Shown in pieces: positions 8,875 to 17,199 of a stretch of 64,000 bases of DNA. The stretch comes from an uncultured Lachnospiraceae bacterium. GTDB taxonomy: Bacteria > Bacillota > Clostridia > Lachnospirales > Lachnospiraceae. Location of the stretch: NCBI GenBank assembly GCA_946407725.1, contig CAMJPM010000002.1, positions 1-64,000 on the forward strand, read 5' to 3'. Below the pieces are notes generated by a model, which saw nothing but the letters and a program-made list of their open reading frames with translations, ran no database searches and was not told the DNA's origin. The first letter of the stretch is position 1; each line of letters begins with the position of its first letter. A program made the position numbers and the translations under genes.

Positions 8875-9070
8875 CGTATTTATGGCATTTTTATGAAAAT
8901 CCACCACAAAAATGCTATAAACAGGCGGGTTGTTCACACCATGTTTACAAAACATTTGAAAAAATTTCATCCGAATCCTGAATTCTGTACACAAGATTTG
9001 GATATACTCTTTATAACAGATACGACATCTTCCATAGTAGTAAATACTATATAAAACTTTTTCATAATAA

Positions 9071-9093
9071 TGCCAGGTGCCCGGCGCCTGGCA
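9071..9093. other. strong GC-rich hairpin ahead of the GNAT gene
   Basis: TGCCAGG (9071-9077) and CCTGGCA (9087-9093) pair perfectly and the stem extends inward by about three more pairs to a 3-nt loop. No T-run follows on either strand, so it is not a standard terminator. It would lie in the 5' leader of the GNAT gene. Confidence 0.55.
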
Positions 9094-9121
9094 TCCTCCC
9101 TTTTAAAGGCAGATTATAACA

Positions 9122-9970
9122 ATGACCGATCTTAAAAACTGTTTCTTCTGTTTATCCGGTGATAATATCCCTTATTTGCAGGAGCTCATGGAAGAGCTTG
9201 TTTCTCTCGGTGTAAGTATATATTCAGTTGACCCCTGCACTCCTTTTTCCCGGGGACCTGTACCTTCAAATTCATATACCATAACCGACAACAAAGCCGG
9301 TATAAATTTTGCAAGGCTTTATGACACCGGCTACATCATTCTGTCTCCCGATTCCGGGGCACCGGTACTTCATGATACCGGGGATGCCCAGTGCATCATC
9401 GAAGGACTCGATGAGATCACAGGGGATTTTGTGGAAAAAATGTACCAGAGGAAGAATAACATCCCCTGGACCATAGCCCTTACTGAAAGAACCATTATCC
9501 GGGAGCTTTCACTCAGTGATATCGACCGTCTCTTTACACTGTACGAAGACAGTGAAATTCAGCGCTTTATCCCCCCTCTTTTATCAACAAAGGAGGAAGA
9601 AACAGAGTTCCAGAGGGCCTATATTGAAAAAATGTACGGTTTCTTCGGGTACGGCTTCTGGAACGTTATAGACAGAAAAACCGGCGGTCTCATCGGAAGA
9701 GCCGGGATTTCAAACCGTGAAGGCTTTGATGATCCCGAGATAGGCTATCTCCTGTCAGCACCATTCAGGCACCGGGGCATCGCCACCGAGGTCTGTTTCG
9801 AAGTGATACGCTACGCCAGGGAAATCCTTGGCTTTACCACACTGAACGCATTTATACGGCCGGACAATGTCCCATCCATTAAGTTTGCGGAGAAGATGGG
9901 CTTTACTCCCTCCGGGGAGACCATCGAAAGCTGCGGTCATGTTCTGAATCGTTTTTTCCTAAGGCTGTAA
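9122..9970 (+). CDS. GNAT family N-acetyltransferase with unknown N-terminal domain
   Basis: 282 aa. Residues 1-115 show no family I recognise (NCFFCLSGDNIPYLQELMEE at the start). Residues about 125-282 form a GNAT of the RimJ/RimL type: TERTIIRELSLSDIDRLF, then GLIGRAGISN, PEIGYLLSAPFRHRGIATE as the acetyl-CoA loop, and PSIKFAEKMGFTPSGE. It should transfer an acyl group from acyl-CoA to an amine or protein N-terminus; substrate unknown. It is one of few plus-strand genes, flanked by hairpins and by the REP-like elements that begin right at its stop codon. The ribosome site (AAAGG) is weak and distant. Confidence 0.75.
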   Translation: MTDLKNCFFCLSGDNIPYLQELMEELVSLGVSIYSVDPCTPFSRGPVPSNSYTITDNKAGINFARLYDTGYIILSPDSGAPVLHDTGDAQCIIEGLDEITGDFVEKMYQRKNNIPWTIALTERTIIRELSLSDIDRLFTLYEDSEIQRFIPPLLSTKEEETEFQRAYIEKMYGFFGYGFWNVIDRKTGGLIGRAGISNREGFDDPEIGYLLSAPFRHRGIATEVCFEVIRYAREILGFTTLNAFIRPDNVPSIKFAEKMGFTPSGETIESCGHVLNRFFLRL

Positions 9971-10034
9971 ATGACCGTTGGCCGCCAAATGTCCGCTCGT
10001 ACCGGCACATCTGTCACCTGGCGGCTTATCGCAC
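9971..10034 (+). repeat. REP-like element, copy A (diverged)
   Basis: 64 nt starting directly after the GNAT stop. It shares TGACCGTTGGCCGCCAAATG, TCCGCTCGT and TGGCGGCTTATCGCACA with copy B but the middle has diverged. The CCGCCA and TGGCGG ends can pair across the element, giving a transcribed stem-loop. Confidence 0.8.
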
Positions 10035-10068
10035 AATCGAGTAGGGGAAAGATCGCCCCTACTCGATT
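10035..10068. other. 13-bp perfect hairpin between REP-like copies
   Basis: AATCGAGTAGGGG (10035-10047) and its exact complement (10056-10068) enclose an 8-nt loop. It spaces copies A and B exactly. No T-run follows, so it is not a clear terminator; it may be part of a composite element. Confidence 0.6.
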
Positions 10069-10131
10069 GACCGTTGGCCGCCAAATGTCCGCTCGTGCAA
10101 GCACGGCGCCCGCTTGGCGGCTTATCGCACA
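10068..10131 (+). repeat. REP-like element, copy B
   Basis: 64 nt with terminal arms CCGCCAA and TTGGCGG and an inner palindrome CGTG-CAAG-CACG. It is nearly identical to copy C at 42776-42837, 32 kb away (differences are few and scattered), and the shared block extends left into CGATTGACCG. Confidence 0.85.
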
Positions 10132-10132
10132 T

Positions 10133-10160
10133 AAGATGCCCGGCGTTAACCGGGCATCTT
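10133..10160. terminator. bidirectional hairpin terminator between GNAT and aldolase genes
   Basis: AAGATGCCCGG (10133-10143) and CCGGGCATCTT (10150-10160) form an 11-bp stem with loop CGTTAA. It lies between two convergent genes, 38 bp from the aldolase stop. T-tracts are short on both sides (TCTTCTTAAG on the plus strand), so efficiency is uncertain. Confidence 0.6.
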
Positions 10161-10198
10161 CTTAAGTACACAGTCTGTTAAAACCGTTATTTCTAGTA

Positions 10199-11140
10199 TC
10201 AGGCCTTGTTCTCTGAACCAAGAACGTTGATTATCTTATTGTGAACGATATCCTTTACATAGGTACGTCCGTCTGCCAAATACTGACGGGGATCAAAATG
10301 ATCGGGATGTGCAGCCATGTGCTCCCTTATTCCTGCGGTCATGCCGAGACGCAGATCAGAGTCGATGTTGATCTTGCAGACAGCCCTCTTGGCAGCTTCC
10401 CTGAGCTGGTCTTCAGGGATACCGATGGCATCCTGAAGAGCTCCGCCGTTGCTGTTTATGATCTTCACATATTCCTGGGGAACGGAAGATGAGCCGTGAA
10501 GAACAATGGGGAAACCGGGCAGTCTCTTTGAGATCTCCTCAAGGATATCCAGACGGATATGGGGATCTGTGCCGGGCTTGAACTTATATGCGCCGTGGCT
10601 TGTTCCGATGGCGATAGCAAGGGAATCAACGCCTGTGCGCTCAACGAACTCAACCACCTGATCGGGATCGGTATACTGTGCTGTCTCGGCAGCAACGTTT
10701 ACGTCATCCTCAACTCCGGCAAGAGTACCAAGCTCCGCCTCAACAACCACGCCCTTTTCATGGGCATAATCTGCAACCTGCTTTGATACTGCAACGTTGT
10801 CGTCAAAAGGCCTTGAAGAACCGTCGATCATTACGGAAGTGAAGCCGTGGTCAATGCAATCCTTGCATACTTCAAAATCAGCACCGTGATCCAGATGAAG
10901 GGCAATGGGGATCTCATTATTTGTAGCTTCCACTGCTGCCTCTACAAGGTGCTTAAGATAAGCCTGCTTTGCGTACTTCCTTGCGCCTGCGGATGCCTGA
11001 AGGATAACAGGGGAATGCAGCTCCCATGCTGCCTCTGTGATAGCCTGGACTATCTCCATGTTGTTGACATTGAATGCTCCGATGGCATATCCTCCGTCAT
11101 ACGCTTTTTTAAACATCTCGGTAGTTGTTACTAATGGCAT
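10199..11140 (-). CDS. fba: class II fructose-bisphosphate aldolase
   Basis: 313 aa. It begins MPLVTTTEMFKKAYDGGYAIGAFNVNNME and carries the class II zinc-site blocks: LHLDHGADFE (about residue 80), VEAELGTLAG (about 130), and later VLHGSSSVP. It cleaves fructose-1,6-bisphosphate to DHAP and glyceraldehyde-3-P in glycolysis and runs in reverse in gluconeogenesis. A GGAAGGA site precedes the ATG. It follows the lipid-kinase gene after an 84-bp gap and probably has its own promoter, though I cannot define one. The hairpin at 10133 would end the transcript. Confidence 0.96.
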   Translation of the reverse strand: MPLVTTTEMFKKAYDGGYAIGAFNVNNMEIVQAITEAAWELHSPVILQASAGARKYAKQAYLKHLVEAAVEATNNEIPIALHLDHGADFEVCKDCIDHGFTSVMIDGSSRPFDDNVAVSKQVADYAHEKGVVVEAELGTLAGVEDDVNVAAETAQYTDPDQVVEFVERTGVDSLAIAIGTSHGAYKFKPGTDPHIRLDILEEISKRLPGFPIVLHGSSSVPQEYVKIINSNGGALQDAIGIPEDQLREAAKRAVCKINIDSDLRLGMTAGIREHMAAHPDHFDPRQYLADGRTYVKDIVHNKIINVLGSENKA

Positions 11141-11224
11141 AATAGTTCCTTCCTTTCTTTATTATTATTTATGTCCAACACCTCTTAGGAACTGTTGCTG
11201 TATAAGCTATTTTTCAACAGATCC

Positions 11225-12139
11225 TTACGGTGACAGACTTTCAATTATTTCTTCCTGCGGTACCATGATACCCAGACTCATGTGTCTGTTCCTGATCCTG
11301 GCTTTTTTCAGGCTTCCCCCGTATTCCCCGTCCAATGTCCACGGAATACTCTCTCCCGAAGAAAAACTTATTTCAGAAGCCTTAAAAAAGCTTACATAAT
11401 CGTTTGACTCACCGCTCATCATGGCAGTCGCTATTGCACCCAGATCGATGGTTCCGGAAGGCATCCTTACCAGTGTGACCTCAAAAAGACCGTCATCCAG
11501 TGTCACATCGGATCTTGTTAAAAATCTCATTCCGGCAACCGAAAAGGAATTGCTGACCATTCCGAAGACCAGTTCTTCTTCTTCTGTTTTTCCGTCATGG
11601 CTGACCTTCATGTGATGGGGTTTTATATCCCCAAGCCTTGTAAAGGCTTCCATAATATATGCCAGATGTCCGAATGTATTTTTAAGATCCTGGCCGGTTC
11701 CGTAGGAAACATCCGTAAACAGCCCGAATGCCGCCACATATACAAATGTCCTGTCATTGAGGGAACCCATATCACATTTGAATTCCCTTCCTCCCGTGAT
11801 CACCCCGGCCGCCTTCCTCATATCCCTGGGGATTTTCAGGGTTCTTGCAAAATCATTTGTACTGCCTGCAGGAACATAGCCTATGGGTATACGGCAGGAT
11901 CTCTTCATCATTCCCGCAACAACTTCATCCAGCGTACCGTCTCCGCCGCAGCAGGCGAGGATATCGTATCCGTCCTTCATATTGAGGGTGGCCCTGGTGG
12001 CATCTCCCTTATCTCTGGTGGGATAAACCGTAACCTCATATCCGGCTTTCGAGAATATATCAATGATATCTAAAAGGTTACTTCTTATCCTCTCCATCCC
12101 CGCATGCGGATTATAGATAAAGTACATTCTTTTATCCAT
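11225..12139 (-). CDS. diacylglycerol/lipid kinase family protein (YegS/BmrU-like)
   Basis: 304 aa. The N-terminus YFIYNPHAG and CGGDGTLDEVVAGM are the nucleotide-binding signatures of the DAGK catalytic domain; GYVPAGSTNDFARTL follows, and FKCDMGSLNDRTFVYVAAFG is the core of the second domain. It should phosphorylate diacylglycerol or a related lipid at the membrane with ATP, recycling lipids released by teichoic-acid synthesis. It begins 17 bp after the Crh-like gene and likely belongs to that operon. The exact lipid is not determined. Confidence 0.87.
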   Translation of the reverse strand: MDKRMYFIYNPHAGMERIRSNLLDIIDIFSKAGYEVTVYPTRDKGDATRATLNMKDGYDILACCGGDGTLDEVVAGMMKRSCRIPIGYVPAGSTNDFARTLKIPRDMRKAAGVITGGREFKCDMGSLNDRTFVYVAAFGLFTDVSYGTGQDLKNTFGHLAYIMEAFTRLGDIKPHHMKVSHDGKTEEEELVFGMVSNSFSVAGMRFLTRSDVTLDDGLFEVTLVRMPSGTIDLGAIATAMMSGESNDYVSFFKASEISFSSGESIPWTLDGEYGGSLKKARIRNRHMSLGIMVPQEEIIESLSP

Positions 12140-12156
12140 AAATATCCAATCCGGGG

Positions 12157-12429
12157 TTACTGTTCTTTCTCTGCAACTGTACTTTCAAGATAACCGCAGA
12201 TATGATCCGCTGCCGTTTCTTCGTCAGAACCTTCTGTAACAACATCTACCCTGTTACCGTTTTTGAGGGCAAGGGTCATCATTCCCATGATACTCTTGGC
12301 ATTTACATGCTTTTCATCATATTCAATATAAACCGTAGATTCATACTGGCTGGCAATCTGTACCAGCATTGCTATGGGTCTGGTGTCGAGTCCCTCCTGC
12401 AAGGAGACTTCAACTGTCTTCCTGGTCAT
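12157..12429 (-). CDS. HPr-family protein with Asp15, Crh-like
   Basis: 90 aa from the ATG at 12429; a second ATG two codons upstream nearly touches the GAGGAGG site, whereas this one is eight bases from it. With this start, position 15 in GLDTRPIA is Asp where HPr has the PTS phosphoryl-accepting His, and position 46 in KSIMGMM is the regulatory Ser phosphorylated by HPr kinase. That combination fits Crh (Gln15 in Bacillus), a carbon-catabolite co-regulator that cannot pass phosphate in the PTS. The gene follows whiA with a 20-nt overlap, as crh does in Bacillus, and hprK is in the same cluster. Confidence 0.85.
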   Translation of the reverse strand: MTRKTVEVSLQEGLDTRPIAMLVQIASQYESTVYIEYDEKHVNAKSIMGMMTLALKNGNRVDVVTEGSDEETAADHICGYLESTVAEKEQ

Positions 12430-13342
12430 AAACATTCCTCCTCAAATCATCCGCTATACTGCTGAGTTTTCGCAGCCTGTGGTTTACCCCGGATTTACCC
12501 ACAGGCGGATCAAGAAAATCACCAAGCTCTTTCAATGCAGCATCGGGATGGGCAAGCCTGACTTCCGCCATTTCCCTCAGCGCACGATTAAGAAAACCAA
12601 ATCCCCGTAGATCTCTGATATATTCAATATCATTTACCTGTCTCACTGCAGCGTTAACTGTTTTTGCGATATTTGCCGTTTCACAGTTAACCCTTCGGTT
12701 CACCGTATTCCTCATATCCTTAAGGATTCTGGCATTCTCCATATCCATAAGGGAGAGGGGTGCACCCATGATGTTCAGCATCGTTACTATAGTATCGCCT
12801 TCTTTAAGATAGACCACGAAACTATTCTTACGCCTGATAATACGGCTTTCCAGTTCAAAGCTCCCTATGACAGACCGGAGACTCTCCGCTCCCTCCTCCG
12901 AGGAACAGACGATCTCCATGTGATACGAACCATCCGGTCTGCTGACTGATCCTCCGGCGAGAAATGCTCCTTTGATAAAATTTCTCCTGCAGCAGGATCT
13001 CTCATAGAGAAGGCTGTTCACCACCCTGTCGCCTTCCTTTATCTTCAGCATCTCACATACTGCCCCGGCTTCATCTCCTTTGATCAAAAGCCTGTAAACA
13101 GGTGTTTTACCCCACCGAATTTGAACATCAGCACATATTCTAATGGTTTTTTTCAATAATGTAAAGCACATTCTGACAAGGGCTTCATTCTCCGTATGAT
13201 AGCGTATCCTTATATCTCCCCCGGAACCATAAGAGATATGGGCCAAAGAAAGCGTCAGAACCGCAAGAATAGAGAGCTGGCAATGTCTGGATCCCGGTAT
13301 TTCTGAAATTATCTCATTTTTTACATCTGAGGAAAAAGACAT
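12410..13342 (-). CDS. whiA: DNA-binding protein WhiA
   Basis: 310 aa. The N-terminal LAGLIDADG-like fold starts MSFSSDVKNEIISE and includes FIKGAFLAGGSVS; the C-terminal helix-turn-helix follows ANIAKTVNAAVRQVNDIEYI and ends PPVGKSGVNHRLRKL. WhiA is conserved in Gram-positives and affects sporulation in actinomycetes and cell division/chromosome segregation in Bacillus. It lies seven bases after rapZ with a strong GAGGAGGTGA site. The yvcK gene usually found between rapZ and whiA is absent here. Confidence 0.95.
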   Translation of the reverse strand: MSFSSDVKNEIISEIPGSRHCQLSILAVLTLSLAHISYGSGGDIRIRYHTENEALVRMCFTLLKKTIRICADVQIRWGKTPVYRLLIKGDEAGAVCEMLKIKEGDRVVNSLLYERSCCRRNFIKGAFLAGGSVSRPDGSYHMEIVCSSEEGAESLRSVIGSFELESRIIRRKNSFVVYLKEGDTIVTMLNIMGAPLSLMDMENARILKDMRNTVNRRVNCETANIAKTVNAAVRQVNDIEYIRDLRGFGFLNRALREMAEVRLAHPDAALKELGDFLDPPVGKSGVNHRLRKLSSIADDLRRNVYDQEDS

Positions 13343-13348
13343 ATCCTG

Positions 13349-14215
13349 TCACCTCCTCAGGCTGTCCTTATAAATATCCCTGTGTTCCACCCTTATGCCG
13401 TATTCTTTGTTTTCCGACAGCTTTTCAAAAATCCGGTCCGCAAGGGTAACGCTCCTGTGCTTTCCCCCGGTGCAGCCTATACCGATCACCAGCTGGTTTT
13501 TACCCTCAAGTACATAGTTCGGGATAAGGAATGTAATGAGATCCAGGCATTTACTTAAAAAGGTTCCGGCTTCTGGAAAGCCCATGACGTAATCCTGTAC
13601 CTCCTTATCTTCTCCGCTCTTTAATTTCAGTTCATCGATATAATATGGATTTGGAAGAAACCTCACATCAAATACCAGATCGGCATCGCTGGGGATCCCG
13701 TACTTATAGCCAAAGGAGAGCACGGTAATAAAGATATTTCCATAATCCTTGTTTTTTGAAAATATATTGTCGAGCTCTGTTTTTAATTCCCTGGTGAGAA
13801 GATGGCTGGAATCTATTATATATGAAGCATTCTTCTTTAAATACTTCAGCAATTCCCTTTCTTTTTCTATACCGTCCTCTACCCTGCCGTTCCCAACAAG
13901 GGGATGGGCTCTTCTGGTCTCCTTAAACCGTTTGATAAGCACATCCGTTTCACAGTCCAGAAAAAGGATCTCACAGGAATAACCTGCTTCCTTTAATTCC
14001 TTCAGAGCATCCTCAACCTTTTTAAGACCTGTCCTTACATCTATGCCCACCGCGATTTTGCTGAGTTCACTGTTTGGTTCCAGCGCAAGAGCCGCAAATT
14101 TACCAATAAGAGGCACGGGAAGATTATCCACACAGAAATACCCCAGATCCTCCAGCATCTTTAAGGATGTACTTTTTCCGGCTCCGCTCATGCCGGTGAC
14201 GATAACAAATCTCAT
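13349..14215 (-). CDS. rapZ: RapZ/YvcJ-type nucleotide-binding protein
   Basis: 288 aa. A P-loop GMSGAGKS sits at residues 8-15 with the family block LGYFCVDNLPVPL; the C-terminal domain has IGIGCTGGKHRSVTLADRI. In enterobacteria RapZ directs RNase E to GlmZ RNA; in Firmicutes the homologue YvcJ hydrolyses GTP/ATP and affects competence. The murB stop and this ATG are adjacent (TAA-ATG), implying translational coupling. Confidence 0.93.
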   Translation of the reverse strand: MRFVIVTGMSGAGKSTSLKMLEDLGYFCVDNLPVPLIGKFAALALEPNSELSKIAVGIDVRTGLKKVEDALKELKEAGYSCEILFLDCETDVLIKRFKETRRAHPLVGNGRVEDGIEKERELLKYLKKNASYIIDSSHLLTRELKTELDNIFSKNKDYGNIFITVLSFGYKYGIPSDADLVFDVRFLPNPYYIDELKLKSGEDKEVQDYVMGFPEAGTFLSKCLDLITFLIPNYVLEGKNQLVIGIGCTGGKHRSVTLADRIFEKLSENKEYGIRVEHRDIYKDSLRR

Positions 14216-15127
14216 TTAAAAATCCCCCAGCATCATAACCTCCGGCTCCAGCATAACGCCATATGCCGCAAAAACCCGTTCCTGCACCTCCTTTATGAGG
14301 GAATAAATATCATCCGACACAGCACTGCCTGTATTAATGATAAAACCGCAATGCTTCTCGGATACCCGGGCTCCCCCTCTTGAAAATCCTGCCAGTCCGG
14401 CATCCATAATGAGCTTCCCGGCGAAATTGTTTTCCGGTCTCTTAAAGGTGCTGCCGGCACTGGGAAATTCCAGGGGCTGCTTTTCCCTGCGTCTTCCGGA
14501 AAGATCCCGGATCTTTTCCTTTATTTCCTCCTGATCCCCATTTATAAGCGAAAACCTGGTCTCCATAACAACATATTCCTTTTCCCTGATTATGCTGCTC
14601 CTGTACCCGAAGCACATCTCTTCGTTGGAAAGAAGATGGCTCTCACCCTTTTTATCCATTACCCTTACACCGGAAACGATATCCTTCATCTCTCCGCCAT
14701 AAGCCCCGGCGTTCATCACCATGGCACCTCCCACGGTACCCGGGACCCCGGATGCGAATTCAAAGCCGGACAGACTGTGCTTCATGGCAGCATCGGAAAC
14801 TCTTGATAAAAGGGCTCCTGCCTGCACATTTATTGTATTCTGCTCCACACTGATCTCTGAAACGCCGGATAAAAGCTCTATCACCACACCCCTGTAGCCC
14901 CTGTCCGAGACCAGAAGATTGCTCCCGTTTCCGATGACCACATAGTCTTCCCCTGTTCCGTACAGGAAAGATAACAGTCTCTGTAATTCATCAAAGCCTG
15001 CTATACTGACATAAATATCTGCCGGACCGCCTGTGCGGAATGATGTATGCCTATTCATAGGTTCATCCCGGCAGACCCTGTCCCCCGGGATGATTTTCTT
15101 CACTTCATTTAAAACCGCATTATTCAT
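14216..15127 (-). CDS. murB: UDP-N-acetylmuramate dehydrogenase
   Basis: 303 aa. FAD-binding blocks are present: TSFRTGGPAD (about residue 29), VIGNGSNLLVSDRGYRGVVI, and GFEFASGVPGTVGGAMVMNAGAYGG. The C-terminal catalytic domain has PLEFPSAGSTFKRP and FIINTGSA. It reduces UDP-GlcNAc-enolpyruvate to UDP-MurNAc with NADPH in peptidoglycan synthesis. It lies two bases after glk and is coupled to rapZ downstream. Confidence 0.96.
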   Translation of the reverse strand: MNNAVLNEVKKIIPGDRVCRDEPMNRHTSFRTGGPADIYVSIAGFDELQRLLSFLYGTGEDYVVIGNGSNLLVSDRGYRGVVIELLSGVSEISVEQNTINVQAGALLSRVSDAAMKHSLSGFEFASGVPGTVGGAMVMNAGAYGGEMKDIVSGVRVMDKKGESHLLSNEEMCFGYRSSIIREKEYVVMETRFSLINGDQEEIKEKIRDLSGRRREKQPLEFPSAGSTFKRPENNFAGKLIMDAGLAGFSRGGARVSEKHCGFIINTGSAVSDDIYSLIKEVQERVFAAYGVMLEPEVMMLGDF

Positions 15128-15129
15128 GA

Positions 15130-16071
15130 TCAGATCAAAAGCGCAGCGGCTCCGTAGATCCCGCCGTCATTACCCAGAGTTGCCCGCACAAACTTTGTAT
15201 CGGCACTGGCATGGAATACATGTGTTTTGAAATGCTCCGTGATATAAGGGAGTATCACATCTCCCGTCATTGAAACCCCTCCCCCGATGATTATTATCTC
15301 AGGATTTAAGACTCCCGCTACAACGGACAGCCCGGTCCCCAGATATTTTCCGAATCTCTTCGCCACCCTTATTGCAAGGGGATCATTATTCTTGACCGCA
15401 TCCCACAGTTCCTTTGCGTTTAAGGGTTTATCCCTAAGTTCGGTCTTTTCATCCGGGTTGTTTTCCAGCTCTTCCTTTAAGAGGCGCACCATGCCGGTGG
15501 CTGACGCAAACTGCTCAAGACATCCTTTATTACCGCAGTTGCAGGGCTCTGCAGTATCTTCTCCCACGTAAATATGTCCGATCTCTCCCGCTGCCCCTGC
15601 AGTTCCGGTGACGATCTTTCCGTTAATAATGACGCCTCCGCCTATTCCGGTACCAAGAGTAACCATTACTATATTCTTATAGCCTTTTCCCGCTCCCATC
15701 CAGGCTTCTCCCAGAGCAGCCACGTTCGCGTCGTTTCCGGCCTTTACCTTTATATCACCCTTAAAGCAGTTTTTCAGCCTCTCTTCCACATTAAAGTTAT
15801 CCTTCCATTGAAGATTTACGGCCTTTCTTATGATTCCGTTTTCATCCACCGGTCCCGGAAGTCCCATTCCGACCCCCAGGATCTCAGACTCCTTCAATCC
15901 CTTTTCATCAATCTTATTCTGCACAGAGGCTGCAATATCAGGAAGGATCGCAGCGCCCTCATTATCAGTATTGGTGGGAATAGACCATTTTTCAAGGAGC
16001 TCACCCTCACCTGTAAAAAGTCCGATCTTTACCGAGGTACCGCCCACATCAACTCCGAATACATAACTCAT
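15130..16071 (-). CDS. glk: ROK family glucokinase
   Basis: 313 aa from the ATG at 16071, six bases after GGGAGGG; a TTG two codons earlier overlaps the hprK stop and is less likely. The ATP-binding motif GVDVGGTSVKIGLF opens the protein, GNDANVAALGEAWMGAG contains the catalytic Asp, and the ROK zinc motif CNCGNKGCLEQFAS is at about 180. It phosphorylates glucose to glucose-6-P with ATP. It sits between hprK and murB. Confidence 0.93.
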   Translation of the reverse strand: MSYVFGVDVGGTSVKIGLFTGEGELLEKWSIPTNTDNEGAAILPDIAASVQNKIDEKGLKESEILGVGMGLPGPVDENGIIRKAVNLQWKDNFNVEERLKNCFKGDIKVKAGNDANVAALGEAWMGAGKGYKNIVMVTLGTGIGGGVIINGKIVTGTAGAAGEIGHIYVGEDTAEPCNCGNKGCLEQFASATGMVRLLKEELENNPDEKTELRDKPLNAKELWDAVKNNDPLAIRVAKRFGKYLGTGLSVVAGVLNPEIIIIGGGVSMTGDVILPYITEHFKTHVFHASADTKFVRATLGNDGGIYGAAALLI

Positions 16072-16073
16072 TC

Positions 16074-17006
16074 TCAACCCTCCCTTTTCTTACTGAGATT
16101 ATCCTGCACTCTCTTGTACAGTTCCTGTGCCGCATTGTACCCCATCTTCTTCTGTCTGTAGTTAATTGCGGCTGTTTCACAAATAATAGCCAGATTTCTG
16201 CCTGGACGGATGGGGATATTATGACACACCACTCTTTTACCCAGATACTCGGTGTATTCCTCTTCCATCCCAAGCCTGTCGTAGTCCTTGTCCCTGTCCC
16301 AGTCCTCCAGCTTGATAACCAGGTCTATGCCCTGGGTCTCCTTTACGCTGGTGGCACCAAACAGTGCCTTAACATCTATGATACCAATTCCCCTAAGCTC
16401 AATAAAATGCTTGGTGATATCCGGAGCACTGCCGATTAGTGTATCGTCGCTGACCTTCCGTATCTCCACCACATCATCGGAGATGAGACGGTGTCCTCTC
16501 CTTACCAGCTCCAGCGCAGCCTCGCTCTTTCCTATTCCGCTCTCACCCGTGATCAGCAGTCCTTCACCGTTTACATCCACCAGAACCCCATGTATTGAAA
16601 TACAGGGTGCCAGCTTGACATTAAGCCATCTGATGGTCTCTGCCATGGTATCGGATGTAGATTTGGAGGTCTTCAGTATCGGAACCTTGTTTTCCCCCGC
16701 ATACCATCTGAATTTGTCATCCGGCTCCAGATCCCTGCAGAAGACCACACAGGGAATACCGCTGGAAAGCAGCTTTCTGTATATCTCATCCTTTCTGTCT
16801 TCGGTCATGGTCTGCATGTATGAATACTCAACGAAGCCCACGATCTCAATCCTGGCTGTATCAAAGTGTTCAAAAAAACCGGTGAGCTGCAGCGCAGGCC
16901 TGTTGATCTCCGGCTGGGTGATCTTCACACTTTCTATATCTATCTCGGGTGTGAGATTAACAAAATTCATTTTTTCGATGAAGCTTTTTAGTGAGACTGT
17001 AGCCAT
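16074..17006 (-). CDS. hprK: HPr kinase/phosphorylase
   Basis: 310 aa. The C-terminal kinase domain has the P-loop GESGIGKSEAALELVRRGH followed by LISDDVVEI, and the family signature LRGIGIIDVKALFG. It phosphorylates Ser46 of HPr and Crh in response to ATP and fructose-1,6-bisphosphate and removes it with inorganic phosphate, driving CcpA-based carbon catabolite control. A GGAGGT site precedes the ATG. Its likely substrate, the Asp15 HPr-like protein, is encoded about 4 kb downstream in the same gene run. Confidence 0.96.
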   Translation of the reverse strand: MATVSLKSFIEKMNFVNLTPEIDIESVKITQPEINRPALQLTGFFEHFDTARIEIVGFVEYSYMQTMTEDRKDEIYRKLLSSGIPCVVFCRDLEPDDKFRWYAGENKVPILKTSKSTSDTMAETIRWLNVKLAPCISIHGVLVDVNGEGLLITGESGIGKSEAALELVRRGHRLISDDVVEIRKVSDDTLIGSAPDITKHFIELRGIGIIDVKALFGATSVKETQGIDLVIKLEDWDRDKDYDRLGMEEEYTEYLGKRVVCHNIPIRPGRNLAIICETAAINYRQKKMGYNAAQELYKRVQDNLSKKREG

Positions 17007-17083
17007 GGTAACCTCCGTGGTGTCAATAACTTCTGACGCCTTAAGTAACTATTCAGAACCCCCATACCGCACCGCCGGGGCAC

Positions 17084-17193
17084 TGACCGACATGGTCGGT
17101 CAAAACGTGCCCGTAAAACCGATGTCAGGCACGCTCAGCGTGCCTAAGCGGCATTCAAAACATGCCGCTGGCATGTTTTGCACCGGACGTTTT
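17084..17193. repeat. cluster of triloop palindromes between uvrC and hprK
   Basis: Three perfect hairpins with 3-nt loops lie in a row: TGACCGAC-ATG-GTCGGTCA (17084-17102), AGGCACGC-TCA-GCGTGCCT (17127-17145) and AAAACATGCC-GCT-GGCATGTTTT (17157-17179). An outer pair AAAACGT (17102-17108) and ACGTTTT (17187-17193) could close the whole. An alternative stem AGCGGCAT/ATGCCGCT competes with the third. No gene or clear terminator T-run is present; the role is unknown. Confidence 0.7.
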
Positions 17194-17199
17194 ACCGCC

